Shown: positions 1 through 12,865 of the stretch, piece by piece
Layout of the letters: each line of letters begins with the position of its first letter
Numbering within the stretch: the first letter of the stretch is position 1
Source of the DNA: Lepus europaeus
Lineage: Eukaryota > Chordata > Mammalia > Lagomorpha > Leporidae
Direction: 5' to 3'
NCBI RefSeq assembly: GCF_033115175.1
Contig: NC_084828.1
Location: 31,494,388-31,558,387, forward strand
Length of the DNA stretch: 64,000 bases
Program-made: the position numbers and the translations under genes
Notes under the pieces: model-generated
The model's input: the letters and a program-made list of their open reading frames with translations, nothing else
Database searches by the model: none
Told to the model about the DNA's origin: nothing

Positions 1-338
1 TAGGCTAATCCTCCGCCTTGCGGCGCTGGCACACCAGGTTCTAGTCCCGGTCGGGGCACCGGATTCTGTCCCGGTTGCCCCTCTTCCAGGCCAGCTCTCT
101 ACTGTGGCCAGGGAGTGCAGTGGAGGATGGCCCAAGTGCTTGGGCCCTGCACCCCATGGGAGACCAGTATTAGTACCTGGCTCCTGCCATCGGATCAGCG
201 CGGTGCACTGGCCACAGCGCGCCAACCGCAGCGGCCATTGGAGGGTGAACCAATGGCAAAGGAAGACCTTTCTCTCTATCTCTCTCTCTCTGTCCACTCT
301 GCCTGTCAAAAAATAAAAAAAAAAAGAAAGAAAGAAAA
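1..338 (+). mobile_element. C-repeat SINE, young subtype, cut by window edge
   Basis: This is the sense strand of the young lagomorph C-repeat. The tRNA-like head (GGTTCTAGTCCCGGTC resembles a pol III B box) is followed by the body, a CT-rich stretch (TCTCTCTCTC), the CTGCCTGTC end and an A-rich tail. The first bases of the head are missing because the window starts inside it. It abuts an older antisense C-repeat, so it probably inserted at or in that element's A-rich end. Confidence 0.9.
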
Positions 339-660
339 AAGTTACAGAGAGAGGCAGATACACACACACACACAGAGTGAGAGAGAGAGAGAGGTCTTCT
401 ATCTGCTGGTTCACTCCCCAGATGGCTGTAATGGCTGGAGCTGATCCAAAGCCAGGAGGCAGGAGCTTCTTCCAGGTCTTTCACATGAGCGCAGGGGCCC
501 AAGGACTTGGACCACCCTCTGCTACTTTCCCAGGCACATTAGCAAGGAGCTGGATCAGAAGTAGAGCAGGCAGGACTTGAACTGGTGTCCATATGGGATG
601 CTGGCACTGTAGCTCAGGGCTTTAACCTACTGTGCCACAGCACCAGCCCCAAATAAAATA
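339..660 (-). mobile_element. C-repeat SINE, older subtype, antisense
   Basis: Read on the plus strand it gives the reverse of the SINE: the GA-rich block, TCTGCTGGTTCACTCCCCA, the body, and the head complement ending in GTGCCACAGCACCAGCCCC. The A-tail end is lost at the junction with the SINE to its left. It also carries a small CA and GA microsatellite. Confidence 0.88.
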
Positions 661-845
661 AATCTTAAAAAATAATTTTCCTCCTGTTTCATGATACAGG
701 AATACTCTCATTTTGCAGTCTTAAGTGCAAATGTCCCTAATAAATTTATAACCTGTGTGCTTCCTGGATTTGTCCATTTCTTTTATTCAGTTTAAAATTT
801 TATTCATTAACTTACAAGGGGAACAAAATGTGTATTTCAAGTCTT

Positions 846-1398
<553 letters not shown>

Positions 1399-1407
1399 TC
1401 AAGTCTT

Positions 1408-4318
1408 ACTAAGTCTATCTGAAACATATGTTTACATAGAGGACAAAAGGAATATAGGATTTCAAGTAAATTATGGTATAGTCCCTTGTTCATTTAACCA
1501 TATTCTTTTTTTCCCACCAAAAATCTACACTGAAGCACAAAACAAATTCTTTCTGTATGCTGCATAAAAATTAGATAACAACTTCTGATGTGCATTTACT
1601 TTACCATCACGTCTGGTGATGAAGATGCAAGCACTGATGTTCACAGTTAAATGATGCAGGCAAAAAGCTTGTTTCCCTCAGGTACACATTAGAAGTTTCC
1701 ACTCAGGGCCCTTTCAGTGGCATCACATAAACTTGAACCTCACACCAGGTCACTTCTTTCCTTTTCCTTTTTTACTTCTCTCTCCTTGTTGCAGACCTGG
1801 GTTGCCGCCTCCTGCTTTGTACATCCTCGTTTTCAGTTTCAATATCAATTCTACGGCATGCAGCATTGCTGAACTATGATGGGAGTTCCACAAGACAGAG
1901 GCTGCCATCTTCCTGTTTGAGCCCGGCCCAGACTCCTCTGTCTCTGTATTGAACATTACAATTCTGTTCTCTAGAGTACATTTTATTTTTTCAAGAAATG
2001 TGTTATGTCCAACTGCTGAGCATATATCATGAATCTCAGTAGACTTACTGATGGATATCTACCTCCACTCTGTAATGGTTTTCTTAGTATTTAAGTACAC
2101 ACAGCAGATGCAAATAAGCCTGTCCTGATTGGCCAGGGACAACATGGCATGCACACCTTCTCCACAAACACATACATACTACAACTCAGGAATACACCAA
2201 CCGGAACCTGGAGGAGAAATTTCTGAGACTTCAGGCTCTTACTGTGGGAGTCCTTCCTGTCCACTTCGTTCCTGGGTCTAATGGCGCCTCTCTCCAGCTG
2301 TGGTGGGCAGTTCTTGTATTTGAGTTTTTCTGAAACATAGCTGGGTGGCTAAAATAATTGACCATGGAAATACCTGCTTAGGTTTTCTTTTTACTCAGCT
2401 CATTTCCCTTGTTGATTCAATCCATTTTTAAAATCTTCTCTTTCTTATGTACAAAAACATCCTAACTGATCATTTTATTTTTTAGACAGAAATCTTGTGC
2501 AAACTGAAGAAGATACAACTTCATTGAAGTTGATGTAAAAATACTTAGTGTTGTAATGAAGAATAATGCAAACTGGGGTACAGAGAAGTCAACAAAATTG
2601 TTTGGACTTTATAAAAGCTAACACTATCAGTTTGTGATCTCAGAGATGGGGATTATGGTCAGAATAACGGAGATACTGACCCATTTGTCATGTCGAGCTC
2701 TATGAAATAGAAACCTTACAAATGTGTAGTCATCCTTCCAGAATAATGTGGCTATGCATCCACAGTTGCTCACTTGTGTTTATTCACAAAGCGGATGCCA
2801 TTTCAAGAAAGGATTTGGTATTTCTTACACTCACCCGATATTCTGCTTAGTTAAAAACAGTCTCTTATATCCATAGTTTTCCAAAAAATCAGCACAATTA
2901 TTTTTGCCACTTGCTTTTCCTTATTATGTCCTTTGGTTTGGGATGACCCATTCCCTTGGTTTTTCTCCTGTCCCTTCTGCCTGGTCAATTTGCATTGTTC
3001 CTCAATGTCTGTCTCTTCTCTTGGTACCTCTGGTCTTACTGGTTCTTCTTGCTTATGAATTCCCAAATAGACAATGCTAATATGTTACCATTGATCATAT
3101 AATTTAAAGCTCTATATCTTTATTACCTCTCCAACGTAATTATTTCTGTGACTACTGCACTCTTTTATATAGTGGTTAACTTACAGTGCTTGTTCAACAA
3201 GACTTGTTGAGACTGGAAAAAGCTCAGATGGGTGATTTGTAGCCAATCAAATACAAAGTAACTGGGATGGTGTGGTGGCAGTGGTAATGGAGATAAGGTT
3301 GTTATAAAGAAAGTAAACAAGTTTGGTAGTGGGAGGCAGAAAGAAAAAAAATTTAGTGGATTATAAGATTTTGGGTTTGTCTGGAGATTCTCTTGGTACT
3401 ATCAGTGGACATGGAACATTTGAAAAGGGAGCTTGTTGTTGGAAATATAAGAGGTACTACCGGGTTGTGGAACAGCCTTAAGTGTTGACGGGGTTGTCAA
3501 CTGCTACGCGGTAGTTTAAAGGCAGGGAAGGAAGTGCTACCTAAAAGCATTTCCTTTGTTAGTCTTTCAGAACACCTGCTCTGATCTCAATTATACCTTT
3601 AGTCTTGCATATCTGCCTTACCAGTCTGGGACCAAGACTCAGAAAACTGTGTTTCTCAGCGACCCATTTGCCAGCTGGCTTTGTACTGGCCCTGCCAAGA
3701 AGCACCGGAGTGACAGGAACACAGGGAGAAGGAGGGCAGGAATTTCTTCTTCCTGCTTGCTGTTCGTATTGCTACCACCTTGGCAGTGACAAATTGTCCC
3801 CGCAGTGACATTTTACCCCAGTAAGAACAGTTTGTCTTAATAGTGGCAATTGGTTTCAATTTCCAGCTTTGTGGACATTCCCCTGCCAGTTTGTTGTTCC
3901 CTTCCATAGGCACCAAGAGCAGCCAGGCCTGGCTGTAGAAGTTTTAGTCAGTTCTACAAGGTTCCTCCTCTATTAGGCCGTAAATTCTGGTAATCTAACC
4001 TTCTCCCTTGTATCCTCCCAGCACTACATGGAGCTGTCTTTTGTCTTTGGAAAATCTTCATTACTGTCGATTGCTGCTTCACCTATCAGATATTTGTCTT
4101 ACAGCCCTTATATTAAATGTTCTTTGCAGAGGTGCCCAGGGGTTTCTGTTTTCTGACTGCAACTGAAGGATATATTACTAGAAAACTATAAAGGACCAGG
4201 CAAACAGCGTGAGGTTCTCCAATATTCAGTGAGGAATACCAGGGGGATATGTATGACAAAAGCTGACATTTGTAAATGACCTTGACTGTGGTTGGATTGA
4301 GAAGTGAGAAGATAGGAG
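1408..4318. other. Unassigned AT-rich interval
   Basis: No gene or confident repeat was recognised. A 71-codon Lys/Glu/Gln-rich minus-strand frame lies at 2851-3066 with no convincing splice signals and is probably chance. Ancient, strongly diverged repeats could be present. Confidence 0.5.
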
Positions 4319-4332
4319 GAAAAAAGCTTTTT

Positions 4333-5797
<1,465 letters not shown>

Positions 5798-5915
5798 GAG
5801 GTGTTCAGAAAGTTCATAGAAAATGCATATTATGAAATACCTATGTTATGAAATATGTACCAAATAAACTTATCTTTCAATACCATTTCCCATACATTTT
5901 TGAAAGTGTCTTTGT
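5798..5915. mobile_element. Mariner-like palindromic MITE
   Basis: A short element with imperfect terminal inverted repeats. It opens with GTGTTCAGAAAGTTCATAGA and closes with CCCATACATTTTTGAAAGTG, which pairs with the opening. The core AAATAAACTTATCTTTCAAT recurs in two other copies here (7048-7180 and 9764-10222). Size and ends fit a non-autonomous mariner (irritans/Hsmar2-type) derivative. The family name is from memory of the end sequence and is less certain than the structure. Confidence 0.65.
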
Positions 5916-6302
5916 ACTTATTGAGCTCCTGTATGTTGAAGAATATGTTGTGAATATAAATATGTTCTGTTTTACCCCAGGAATAATAAGGATGTCATAT
6001 CCTCCTATTTTTTAAATTCAGATGTAGCATGTGTCTAAATTGTCAGTCATCTGAAGGGCAGGACATCTCATATCAATCGGTGGGGCTAGCCCTTTGTCTC
6101 CATCCAGGAACTAGAAGAAGCTTTATGTCACGTTGACTTAATGTGAACTCGTAGCTTATTTCACATTATTCTCTGAAAATTGGGCAAGTCACTGGTTCAA
6201 GGTGGCCACTAGTTCCCTCCTGCTCCTTTTGTTACGGGGTGGCACTGGTGACAGCTCCACAGCTTCTCTGGTTGGGTATAGGGATGTCTCTTTATGTTGT
6301 CT
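5916..6302. other. Unassigned interval
   Basis: No gene or repeat was recognised between the MITE and the next SINE. Confidence 0.5.
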
Positions 6303-6670
6303 TTTTTTTTTTTATAACAATTTATTCATTTGAAAGGCAGAGTAAGAGAGAGGGAGAAGGAGACAGAGAGAGAGAGGAGAGAGACAGAGACAGAGAGAGA
6401 CAGAGAGCGAAAGATCTTCCACTCACTTATTCACTCCCCTAAATGGCCACAATGGCTAAAATTGGGCCTGCCAGGAGCCAGAAGCTTCTTCTGGGTCTCC
6501 CACATGGGTGCAGGGGCCCAAGTATTTGGGTCATCATATGATACTTTTCCCAAGCAATTATCAGGGAGCTGGATTGGAAGTAGAGCAGCTGGTACTCGAA
6601 TATAAGTGCCCTCATGGGACACTGGCATCACAGGTGGCAGTTTTACCTGCTATGCCACAGCACCAGCCCC
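6303..6670 (-). mobile_element. C-repeat SINE, antisense
   Basis: The T-run (complement of the A-tail), a long GA-rich block, TCACTCCCCTAAATGGCCAC and the head complement GCCACAGCACCAGCCCC are all present, so the copy is near full length. The older subtype is indicated by its divergence. Confidence 0.9.
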
Positions 6671-6929
6671 ATGTGGTCCTCTTTTTGACACAAGATACTT
6701 GTAGCTGCTTTTGGGATCAAAGTGTTTGCTTTTCAGCCTCTTTGGGTCTTTACATTCACTCCCCACTCCATCAGAAATTCCACTACCTCCCATACTGTGT
6801 TGGGAGTGGAATACAGATGCTGCAAGCTCCCTGTAGTTGATGGAAAATGAGGAGATTTCAAAAAGTTTATAGAAAAGTGAATTGAAAGAAAAACATCCTT
6901 CGGTGTAAGAAACAACTTTTGCCAGCAGC

Positions 6930-7325
6930 AGCAGCAGCAGGTTGGGGAAGTGGACCCTGAGCCAAGGAACGTGGGTGGCCTGCAGAAGCTGGTGAAGTGA
7001 AGCAAACAGATGTTCCCCTGGAGCTGGCAGAGAAACACAGGACAGACTTCATGGGGAAAGACGTTCGTGGCAAAATGCAATCAAAAGATAAGTTTATTTT
7101 AGTTCAAAAACGTTTCTAATCCATGCATACTTTTTTTTTATCATATGCATTTTCCATGTACTCTTTGAAAAAAACCGCCTTTATAGTTTTGCTCTCATCT
7201 TGAAATTTAGCCTAGTGAGACCTCTGTTGTACTTCCAACCTAGGGAAGTGTAAGGTAGCAAATCTGTGTTGTTTTAAGCCATGAAATTGGTGTTCATTGG
7301 TTACAGTAGTCGCAGGAAGCTAATA
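6930..7325 (+). repeat. MLT1-like MaLR LTR fossil, split by a MITE
   Basis: The blocks GAGCCAAGGAACGTGGGTGG and TGTGTTGTTTTAAGCCATGA and the end GGAAGCTAATAC are typical of MLT1-type LTRs of the ERVL-MaLR group. The two halves are collinear and are interrupted by the mariner-like MITE at 7048-7180, so the LTR is the older of the two. It is an ancient, heavily decayed fossil. Confidence 0.6.
7048..7180. mobile_element. Mariner-like MITE inserted in an MLT1-like LTR
   Basis: It shares the core AAAAGATAAGTTTATTTTAG and the right end ATATGCATTTTCCATGTACT with the copy at 5798-5915. The left end GACGTTCGTGGCAAAATGC is the matching inverted repeat. A further half-copy (TTTCAAAAAGTTTATAGAAAA) lies at about 6850-6890. 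Confidence 0.6.
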
Positions 7326-7504
7326 CTTCTAGAGCTGTGGCACACCTCTGCCCCCTAGAGGCTGTCTCACTTCACACCTGTTTCCTGACACAGGCTGCTT
7401 CTGTCTCTGCGCCAGCATGTCTGCCCCTACCCCTCTCAGAACAACTCCAAAAATAGAGACCCTAAAATATGACGATATTTTCATTTTCCTCAAGAAAAGC
7501 CTAG

Positions 7505-7735
7505 TCCTTCCAATAGGAGTCAGCAGGCTGCAGTCCACAGGCAAAATCTGACTGCGGAATTTTGAAAAACGTAGTTGTGTCGGATGACATTTGCACTCAT
7601 TTACATTGTCCATGGCTGCTTTCATGCCACGACAGCAGAAATGAACAGTTGTGACAGGGACCATATGGTCCACAAATCCTTTACAATTTACTTTCTCGTC
7701 CATGGCAGAGGAAGTTACAGTCCTCTGCTTTAGAA
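7505..7735 (-). mobile_element. hAT-type non-autonomous DNA transposon remnant
   Basis: The stretches GTCCATGGCTGCTTTCATGC, CGACAGCAGA and GACAGGGACCATATGGTCCA match the mammalian non-autonomous hAT repeat whose ends read GTCGGCAAACT. Here the outer end is degenerate (AGTCAGCAGGCTGCAGTCCA). A 160-codon minus-strand frame across 7329-7811 is a by-product of this noncoding repeat. The exact family was not determined. Confidence 0.55.
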
Positions 7736-7869
7736 ACAAAATTATGGCTAATCTTAGGGTGGGTACATGAGTAGGCTTGGCGGCATAGAATTTCCTTTTT
7801 AATTTTATCATATACCCTCAAAAAGCAAGACAGGACTCTCAGTAGGTAAAATCATAGTTGGTGAAGTAG

Positions 7870-8252
7870 ACAATAGTGGCTTTGAAGCTATCGGATGCTA
7901 ATACCAGAAACCTGAAAGTGTTACCTTATTTACGCAAAGGATCTTTGCAAAGGCAGTTGACTTAAGATTCTTGAGAAGGTGATTTTAGATTAACTGTGTA
8001 GGCCCTAAATGCTGTCAAAGTAGCCTCATAAGAAAGAAGTAAAGTGGTATTTGATACACACACAGAAGAGAGCACACTGTGAAGAAGAATGGAACTATTG
8101 GAATGATTCAGCCCACATCGGAAAAATGCCAAGGAATGCCATTAGCCACAGGATGTACCAAAATGGCTATGATAATTTGCTATCATTGTTATCCTTTGTG
8201 ATTATACAGCAGCAATAGGAAATGACTGCAGGTGGAAAGACCGCTTTGAGAA
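7870..8252 (+). repeat. MLT1-like MaLR LTR fossil
   Basis: The sequence runs through CAAAGGATCTTTGCAAAGGC, TGTAGGCCCTAAATGCTGTC and ATACAGCAGCAATAGGAAAT, in the order expected for an MLT1 LTR of the ERVL-MaLR group. It is old and decayed. Confidence 0.6.
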
Positions 8253-9367
8253 GACAGTCACTTTTAACTGGCCCAATGATGGAAACCGACAGAAATTGCC
8301 TTCCAGCTTCATTATGTCACATAATACTTGAGTTTTGTAGGAGGAATGCAAGAGAACACACGAGGGGGGACTTACATGCTTTATAAGTATTCAAATCATT
8401 TAATGGTGCAAAATAATTTTTTAGTAATACAGTCGAAATTCTTAGAGTAAATTATTGAGTCTCACTTCTGTTTGACAGAGAGAAAAAATCAAGGGGGATT
8501 TTGTTCTGCTTACAGAACACTGGGATGCCAGTTTACTTTCTCCCGTTTCAACATATATATATATATATATATATATGTTGAAATATGTATATATTCATAT
8601 ATATTACACTGTAACATATTATAATATATGTGTATATATTTAAGATAACTCTTCCACCTTATGAATATGTTTAATATGTTAAATATGCTAAATATTTAAA
8701 TACTCAGGCCTGAATGGTTGAAAACCATTTACAACTGACTTATTAATTGGTGCATATTTGAATTCTTTGTAACGATACCATAATTTTCCAGCTTTAATAT
8801 GTATTATCCTCTCCTGAGGAAGCTAAATATCGCAAAATTACCTATTTGGAGTTTTGGCTGCTTCCTATCAAAATTCCAAGAAATAATTGTATGACTTATT
8901 GCACTGTACCAAATCAAAGTCAAGTTCTACAACTCGTGAATGAGGGTTAACAATCCCTGGGGAGGCAGTCAGTATACAACTCCTATGCAAATGTGTCTCA
9001 CCTCTCCCTTTGATCCAGCCTCAGATACATGTGTTGGATGTGTGCTTCCACCAGCAAACTTTGTGGTGGCCAATTCAACAATGTGTCCCTTCTTTCCTGT
9101 TTATCACCTCCTCCATCACATTTTGAAAGATTCCAGTCTTGCAACAGCTTTTTTATCTCAGGCTTTGCTCTGGGGAAACCCAGGCTAAGGCAGTAGGATA
9201 CTGTCATCAAATGAAAGTACTGGCAGATGTTAATTTTTAAAACATTTTGTCATGCATATTTTAAATAATCACAAAACAAGAGAGAGGAATAAAATGGACA
9301 ACATGAGCTCTCCCTCTCCATATTCCCTTCCCTAGTGCTAGTGTATCTTTGAAATACTCCCAGATCC
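8253..9367. other. AT-rich unassigned interval with a palindrome
   Basis: No gene was seen. It contains the perfect AT palindrome at 8546-8583 and further AT-rich, partly self-complementary sequence to about 8650. Confidence 0.5.
8546..8583. repeat. Perfect 38-bp palindrome around (AT)12
   Basis: TTTCAAC at 8546-8552, twelve AT units at 8553-8576, then GTTGAAA at 8577-8583. The whole block is its own reverse complement, so it can form a hairpin or cruciform. It sits in a wider AT-rich stretch with near-repeats. Confidence 0.95.
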
Positions 9368-9700
9368 CTTGCTTTTTCTTTTTTTAATTATGCATTTATT
9401 TTTAAAGTCAGAGTTGCAGAGAGAGGGAGACACAGAGAGATCTTACTTCCACTGGTTCACTTCCCAAATGGCTTCAACAGCCAGCATTGGGTCAGGCTGA
9501 AACCAGATGCCATGAACTTCATCCAGATCTCCCATATGGATGGCAGGGGTCCAAATACTTGGGCCAACTTCTGCTGCTTGCCTAGGCCATTAACAGAGAC
9601 CTGGCTTGGAAGTGGAGCATCTGAGTTGTGAATCGGTACACATATGGGATGCTGGGGTTGCAGACAGCAGCTTTACAAGCTATGCACAATGCCGGTCCCA
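9368..9700 (-). mobile_element. C-repeat SINE, older, antisense
   Basis: The T-rich start, GA-rich block, CCACTGGTTCACTTCCCAAA, the body and the diverged head complement near CACAATGCCGGTCCC identify an old copy. Confidence 0.85.
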
Positions 9701-9763
9701 GACTCCTGGATTTCTAGAGATGGTTATCCTTGGGAGTATACTGAATGGTAGCTATGTGGGATC

Positions 9764-10222
9764 GTCAAAATGTTCATGGAAATGCATAGTATGAAAGAAG
9801 TATGTGTTCCTTTCAAAATTTTTGCACAAAAATAAACTTACTATTTTTTATTTTTATTTTTTGACAGACAGAGTTAGTGAAAGAGAGAGAGAGAGAGAGA
9901 GGTCTTCCTTTTTCCGTTGGTTCACCTCCCAAGTGGCCGCTACGGCTGGCACTTTGTGGCTGGTGTGCTGCGCTGATCTGAAGCCAGGAGCCAGGTGCTT
10001 CCTCCTGGTCTCCCATGCAGGTGCAGGGCCCAAAGACCTGGGCCATCCTCCACTGCACTCCTGGGCCACAGCAAAGAGCTGGACTGGAAGAGGAGCAACC
10101 GGGACAGAATCAGCTGCCCCGACTGGGACTAGAACCCAGGGTGCCAGCACTGCAGGTGGAGGATTAGCCTAGTGAGCCGTGGTTTTTATTGCATTTTCCA
10201 GAAACTTTTGGAACTACCCTAA
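9764..10222. mobile_element. Mariner-like MITE split by a young SINE
   Basis: The left part (GTCAAAATGTTCATGGAAAT, then ACAAAAATAAACTTACTA, to about 9842) and right part (GCATTTTCCAGAAACTTTTG, about 10188-10222) are the two ends of one MITE of the 5798-5915 type. The young C-repeat at 9843-10187 lies between them. Confidence 0.6.
9843..10187 (-). mobile_element. C-repeat SINE, young, antisense, inside a MITE
   Basis: It has the T-rich end, TTTTTTGACAGACAGAGTTA, a GA-run, the body, the B-box complement GACTGGGACTAGAACCC and the end GGATTAGCCTAGTGAGCCG. It separates the two halves of the MITE. Confidence 0.9.
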
Positions 10223-10368
10223 TATACATGTAATTTTGCTAGTTATTACTAAATTTCTGTCCATGGGGATTGAATAATTTTAGATTTTTCTTACCCATAA
10301 AGTATAGAAGATCCTATTTTGCATATTGTCAAACTTTTGGATGTCTAACAATCTCACTTGTATAGGTT

Positions 10369-10688
10369 TTTTTTTTTACAGGTAAAGTTACACAGAGAGA
10401 GAAAGAGACAGAGAGAAAGGTCTTCCTTCCATTGCTTCACTCCCTAAATGGCCGCTGTGGCTGGCGCTGCGCCGATCTGAAGCCGGGAGCCATATACTTC
10501 CTCCTGGTCTCTCAGGTGGGTGCAGGGCCCTAGCACTTGGGCCATCCTCCACTGTCTTCCTGGGCCACAGCAGAGAGCTGGACTGGAAGAGGAGAAACCG
10601 GGACAGAACTGGTGCCCCAACCGGGACTAGAACCCAGGGTGCCGGCGCCTCATGCAGAGGATTAGCCAAGTGAGCCTTGGCATTGGCC
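10369..10688 (-). mobile_element. C-repeat SINE, young, antisense
   Basis: The T-run is followed by a GA-rich block, CCTTCCATTGCTTCACTCCC, the body, the B-box complement ACCGGGACTAGAACCC, and ATTAGCCAAGTGAGCC. Confidence 0.9.
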
Positions 10689-10764
10689 TACTTATGTAGT
10701 TTTAATTGCATTCTCTTATTCAGAGTAAGAATGAATGTTCTTGTGTTTTCTTTTCTTTACGTCT

Positions 10765-11500
10765 GCTATAGTTTCAATGTGATTTATGTGTAGGAAGCTT
10801 GGTCCAATGTGGCAGTGTGGGGGTAGTGGGGTGTTTAGCAGGTGTGGCCCAGTGAAAGTTATTTAGGCTAATGCACACCTGCCCTCAGAAGGGAGTAAGT
10901 TAATTTCTCATTGAACTTATGAATTAGGTCTTGTGATAAGGTTGTTATGATAAGATAAGCCTGGCAAATCCCTAGTTCTTTGAACTTTTGTCTGGCAGTG
11001 CAGTCATCCCTTCTTGTCTGCCTTCCCATCCTTTTGATGCCATCCTATTGCCGTGGATTCGTTCTGAGAGAAGGAGTGCGGTGGTGGCAAGAGGCACAGA
11101 GTCACCACACAGACGCTGGGAGTCAGGTGAAAGCAGGCCAGAGGCTAACAGCCTGCAGACTCGTTTATTTCAGTTGGTACAGCAGCTTATATAGCCGAGA
11201 CAGCCAATCTGGTCAAAGGACAGTTTATGCCCTAACCAATCACAGCTTGTTGCCAGGCAGGCTCAGTTGCCAGGTGGGTTTTTAAGCCATTCCTGAGTAA
11301 TGGACGCTCGCTTGCCAATGGCCATCTTGGCACGGCCTTATTCCACCACACCATCCAGCATGAGATCTTCACCAGAACCAAACTGATGTCAACGCCATGG
11401 CCTTGAATCTCCAAAATTGTGAGGTAAGTAAACGTCTTTCCTTTATAAGTTACCCAGTCTCAGATATTTCACTAGAATAATAAGAAATGGACCATTCAAT
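10765..11500 (+). repeat. MSTA/THE1-like MaLR LTR fossil, split by a second LTR
   Basis: The left part (10765-11045; GTGTTTAGCAGGTGTGGCCC, TAATGCACACCTGCCCTCAG) and right part (11351-11500; GAGATCTTCACCAGAACC, TATAAGTTACCCAGTCTCAG) form one ERVL-MaLR LTR in the sense direction. A later, unrelated LTR sits between them. It is an old solo LTR with no coding region. Confidence 0.6.
11046..11350 (-). repeat. Short solo LTR, probable class II (ERV2) endogenous retrovirus, antisense
   Basis: On the minus strand this 305-base unit starts TGTGGTGGAATAAGG. It carries a TATA-like CGGCTATATAAGCTGC and then AATAAA followed by a GT-rich stretch, in the order of an LTR's U3-R-U5. The hexamer CCATCC occurs on both sides (11040-11045 and 11351-11356). 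A 6-base duplication is typical of class II elements. No internal viral region remains here. It interrupts a MaLR LTR, so it is the younger of the two. Class assignment is inference from size, signals and duplication length. Confidence 0.65.
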
Positions 11501-11667
11501 ATCTTTTGCCCATTTTTCTATTGAACTGCTAATATTTTATTCTCATTTCTCAGAACATCTTTTATATGAAGGATATTAATACTTTACATGTGATATAACT
11601 TTTGTTCAATTTTTGCCACTTAACTTTTAGTTCATTTTGGTGTTTTCTTGCACTTTGGGGGCATATG

Positions 11668-11935
11668 TGTTAAAATATTTATTCATTTTAAAATTATTTG
11701 AAAGGCAGAGAGAGAGAGATAGATTGATTTTTCACTGGTTTATTCCCCAAATATCTAAAACAGCCAGGCTGGGCCAGGATGAAGCCAGGGGCTAGGAACT
11801 CCATCCTGATGTCCCACATGAGTGGCAGGAATTCAACATTTGGAAGCAGAGGTGGGACTTGATTCTAGGCACTCTTATAAGACAAGTATGTGCCCCAAAT
11901 GGCAACTTAGCCCACTATGCAACAAATACCCACCC
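11668..11935 (-). mobile_element. C-repeat SINE, older, antisense
   Basis: ATTTGAAAGGCAGAGAGAGA, TTTTTCACTGGTTTATTCCC and a diverged head complement near 11920 mark an old, internally shortened copy. Confidence 0.8.
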
Positions 11936-12501
11936 CTGGACCACAACTTTGTCATGAATACTTTAAATAGCGATTAGTGGAGAAAGGATTTGTATGAGGA
12001 ATTATATGAAATAAATATTGGGTGAATTAATCTTCTCTAAGTACTTCATGGAAGATTTGCAGTAGAAGTATTAAAACATCCAGTTTGCCAATTATCTCTC
12101 AACATTCAAACATCTGGCTGCTTACATGTTGTCTAATTGTCTAGGCCCTTTTGTGTTTCTTTGTCACTTGTTTCTCCTTTCCTCTCTGCCTATATTCTTC
12201 GACTTCCCCCCTCCCTTCTTGCTCTTCCCTTCCTTCCTTTCTTCCCTCCCCACCTCCCTCCCTCTGGACACATTATGACTAGCAAACAGGATACATTAAC
12301 AAGAGAGCAAAATATCCATTTCTAAGCATCCAATACCTATAAGACTGCAGCTCTGACAGGTCCTGAGAGAACAGGCATCACAACATCCTATGTGAGGCTG
12401 TGGTCGTTGGTTCTCATGTTGCCAAGGGAGATCAGTGACCGAACCTCAGAAGATGCAGACAACTGTGTGACATGCTGAATGGCAAGTAAGAATTAGTCTG
12501 T
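11936..12501. other. Unassigned interval with a polypyrimidine tract
   Basis: No gene was recognised. The stretch at about 12172-12265 is almost entirely C and T on the plus strand (CCTTCCTTTCTTCCCTCCCC within it), a candidate for unusual DNA structure. Confidence 0.6.
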
Positions 12502-12846
12502 CGGCCGGCACCATGGCTCAACAGGCTAATCCTCCGCCTTGTGGCACCAGCACACTGGGTTCTAGTCCCGGTTGGGGCGCCGGATTCTGTCCCGGTTGCC
12601 CCTCTTCCAGGCCAACTCTCTGCTATGGCCCGGGAAGGCAGTGGAGGATGGCCCAAGTCCTTGGGCCCTGCACCTGCATGACAGACCAAGAGAAGCACCT
12701 GGCTCCTGGCTTCGGATCAGCGAGATGCACCGGCCACAGTGGCCATTGGAGGGTGAACCAACGGCAAAACGGAAGACCTTTCTCTCTGTCTCTCTCTCTC
12801 TCACTATCTACTCTGCCTGTCCAAAAAAAAAAAAAAAAAAAAAAAC
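12502..12846 (+). mobile_element. C-repeat SINE, young subtype
   Basis: A full-length sense copy: GGCCGGCACCATGGCTCAAC head, B-box-like GGTTCTAGTCCCGGTTG, body, TCTCTCTCTC block, CTGCCTGTCC and a long A-tail ending at about 12845. Confidence 0.93.
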
Positions 12847-12865
12847 CTGTCAAAGAGGAGAGGTA

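Noticed and set aside
2851-3066. 71-codon Lys/Glu/Gln-rich minus-strand frame
   Set aside because: Low-complexity composition, no clear acceptor or donor and no family recognised; treated as chance.
7329-7811. 160-codon minus-strand frame
   Set aside because: It covers a noncoding hAT-type repeat and flanking sequence and has no domain; openness is chance.
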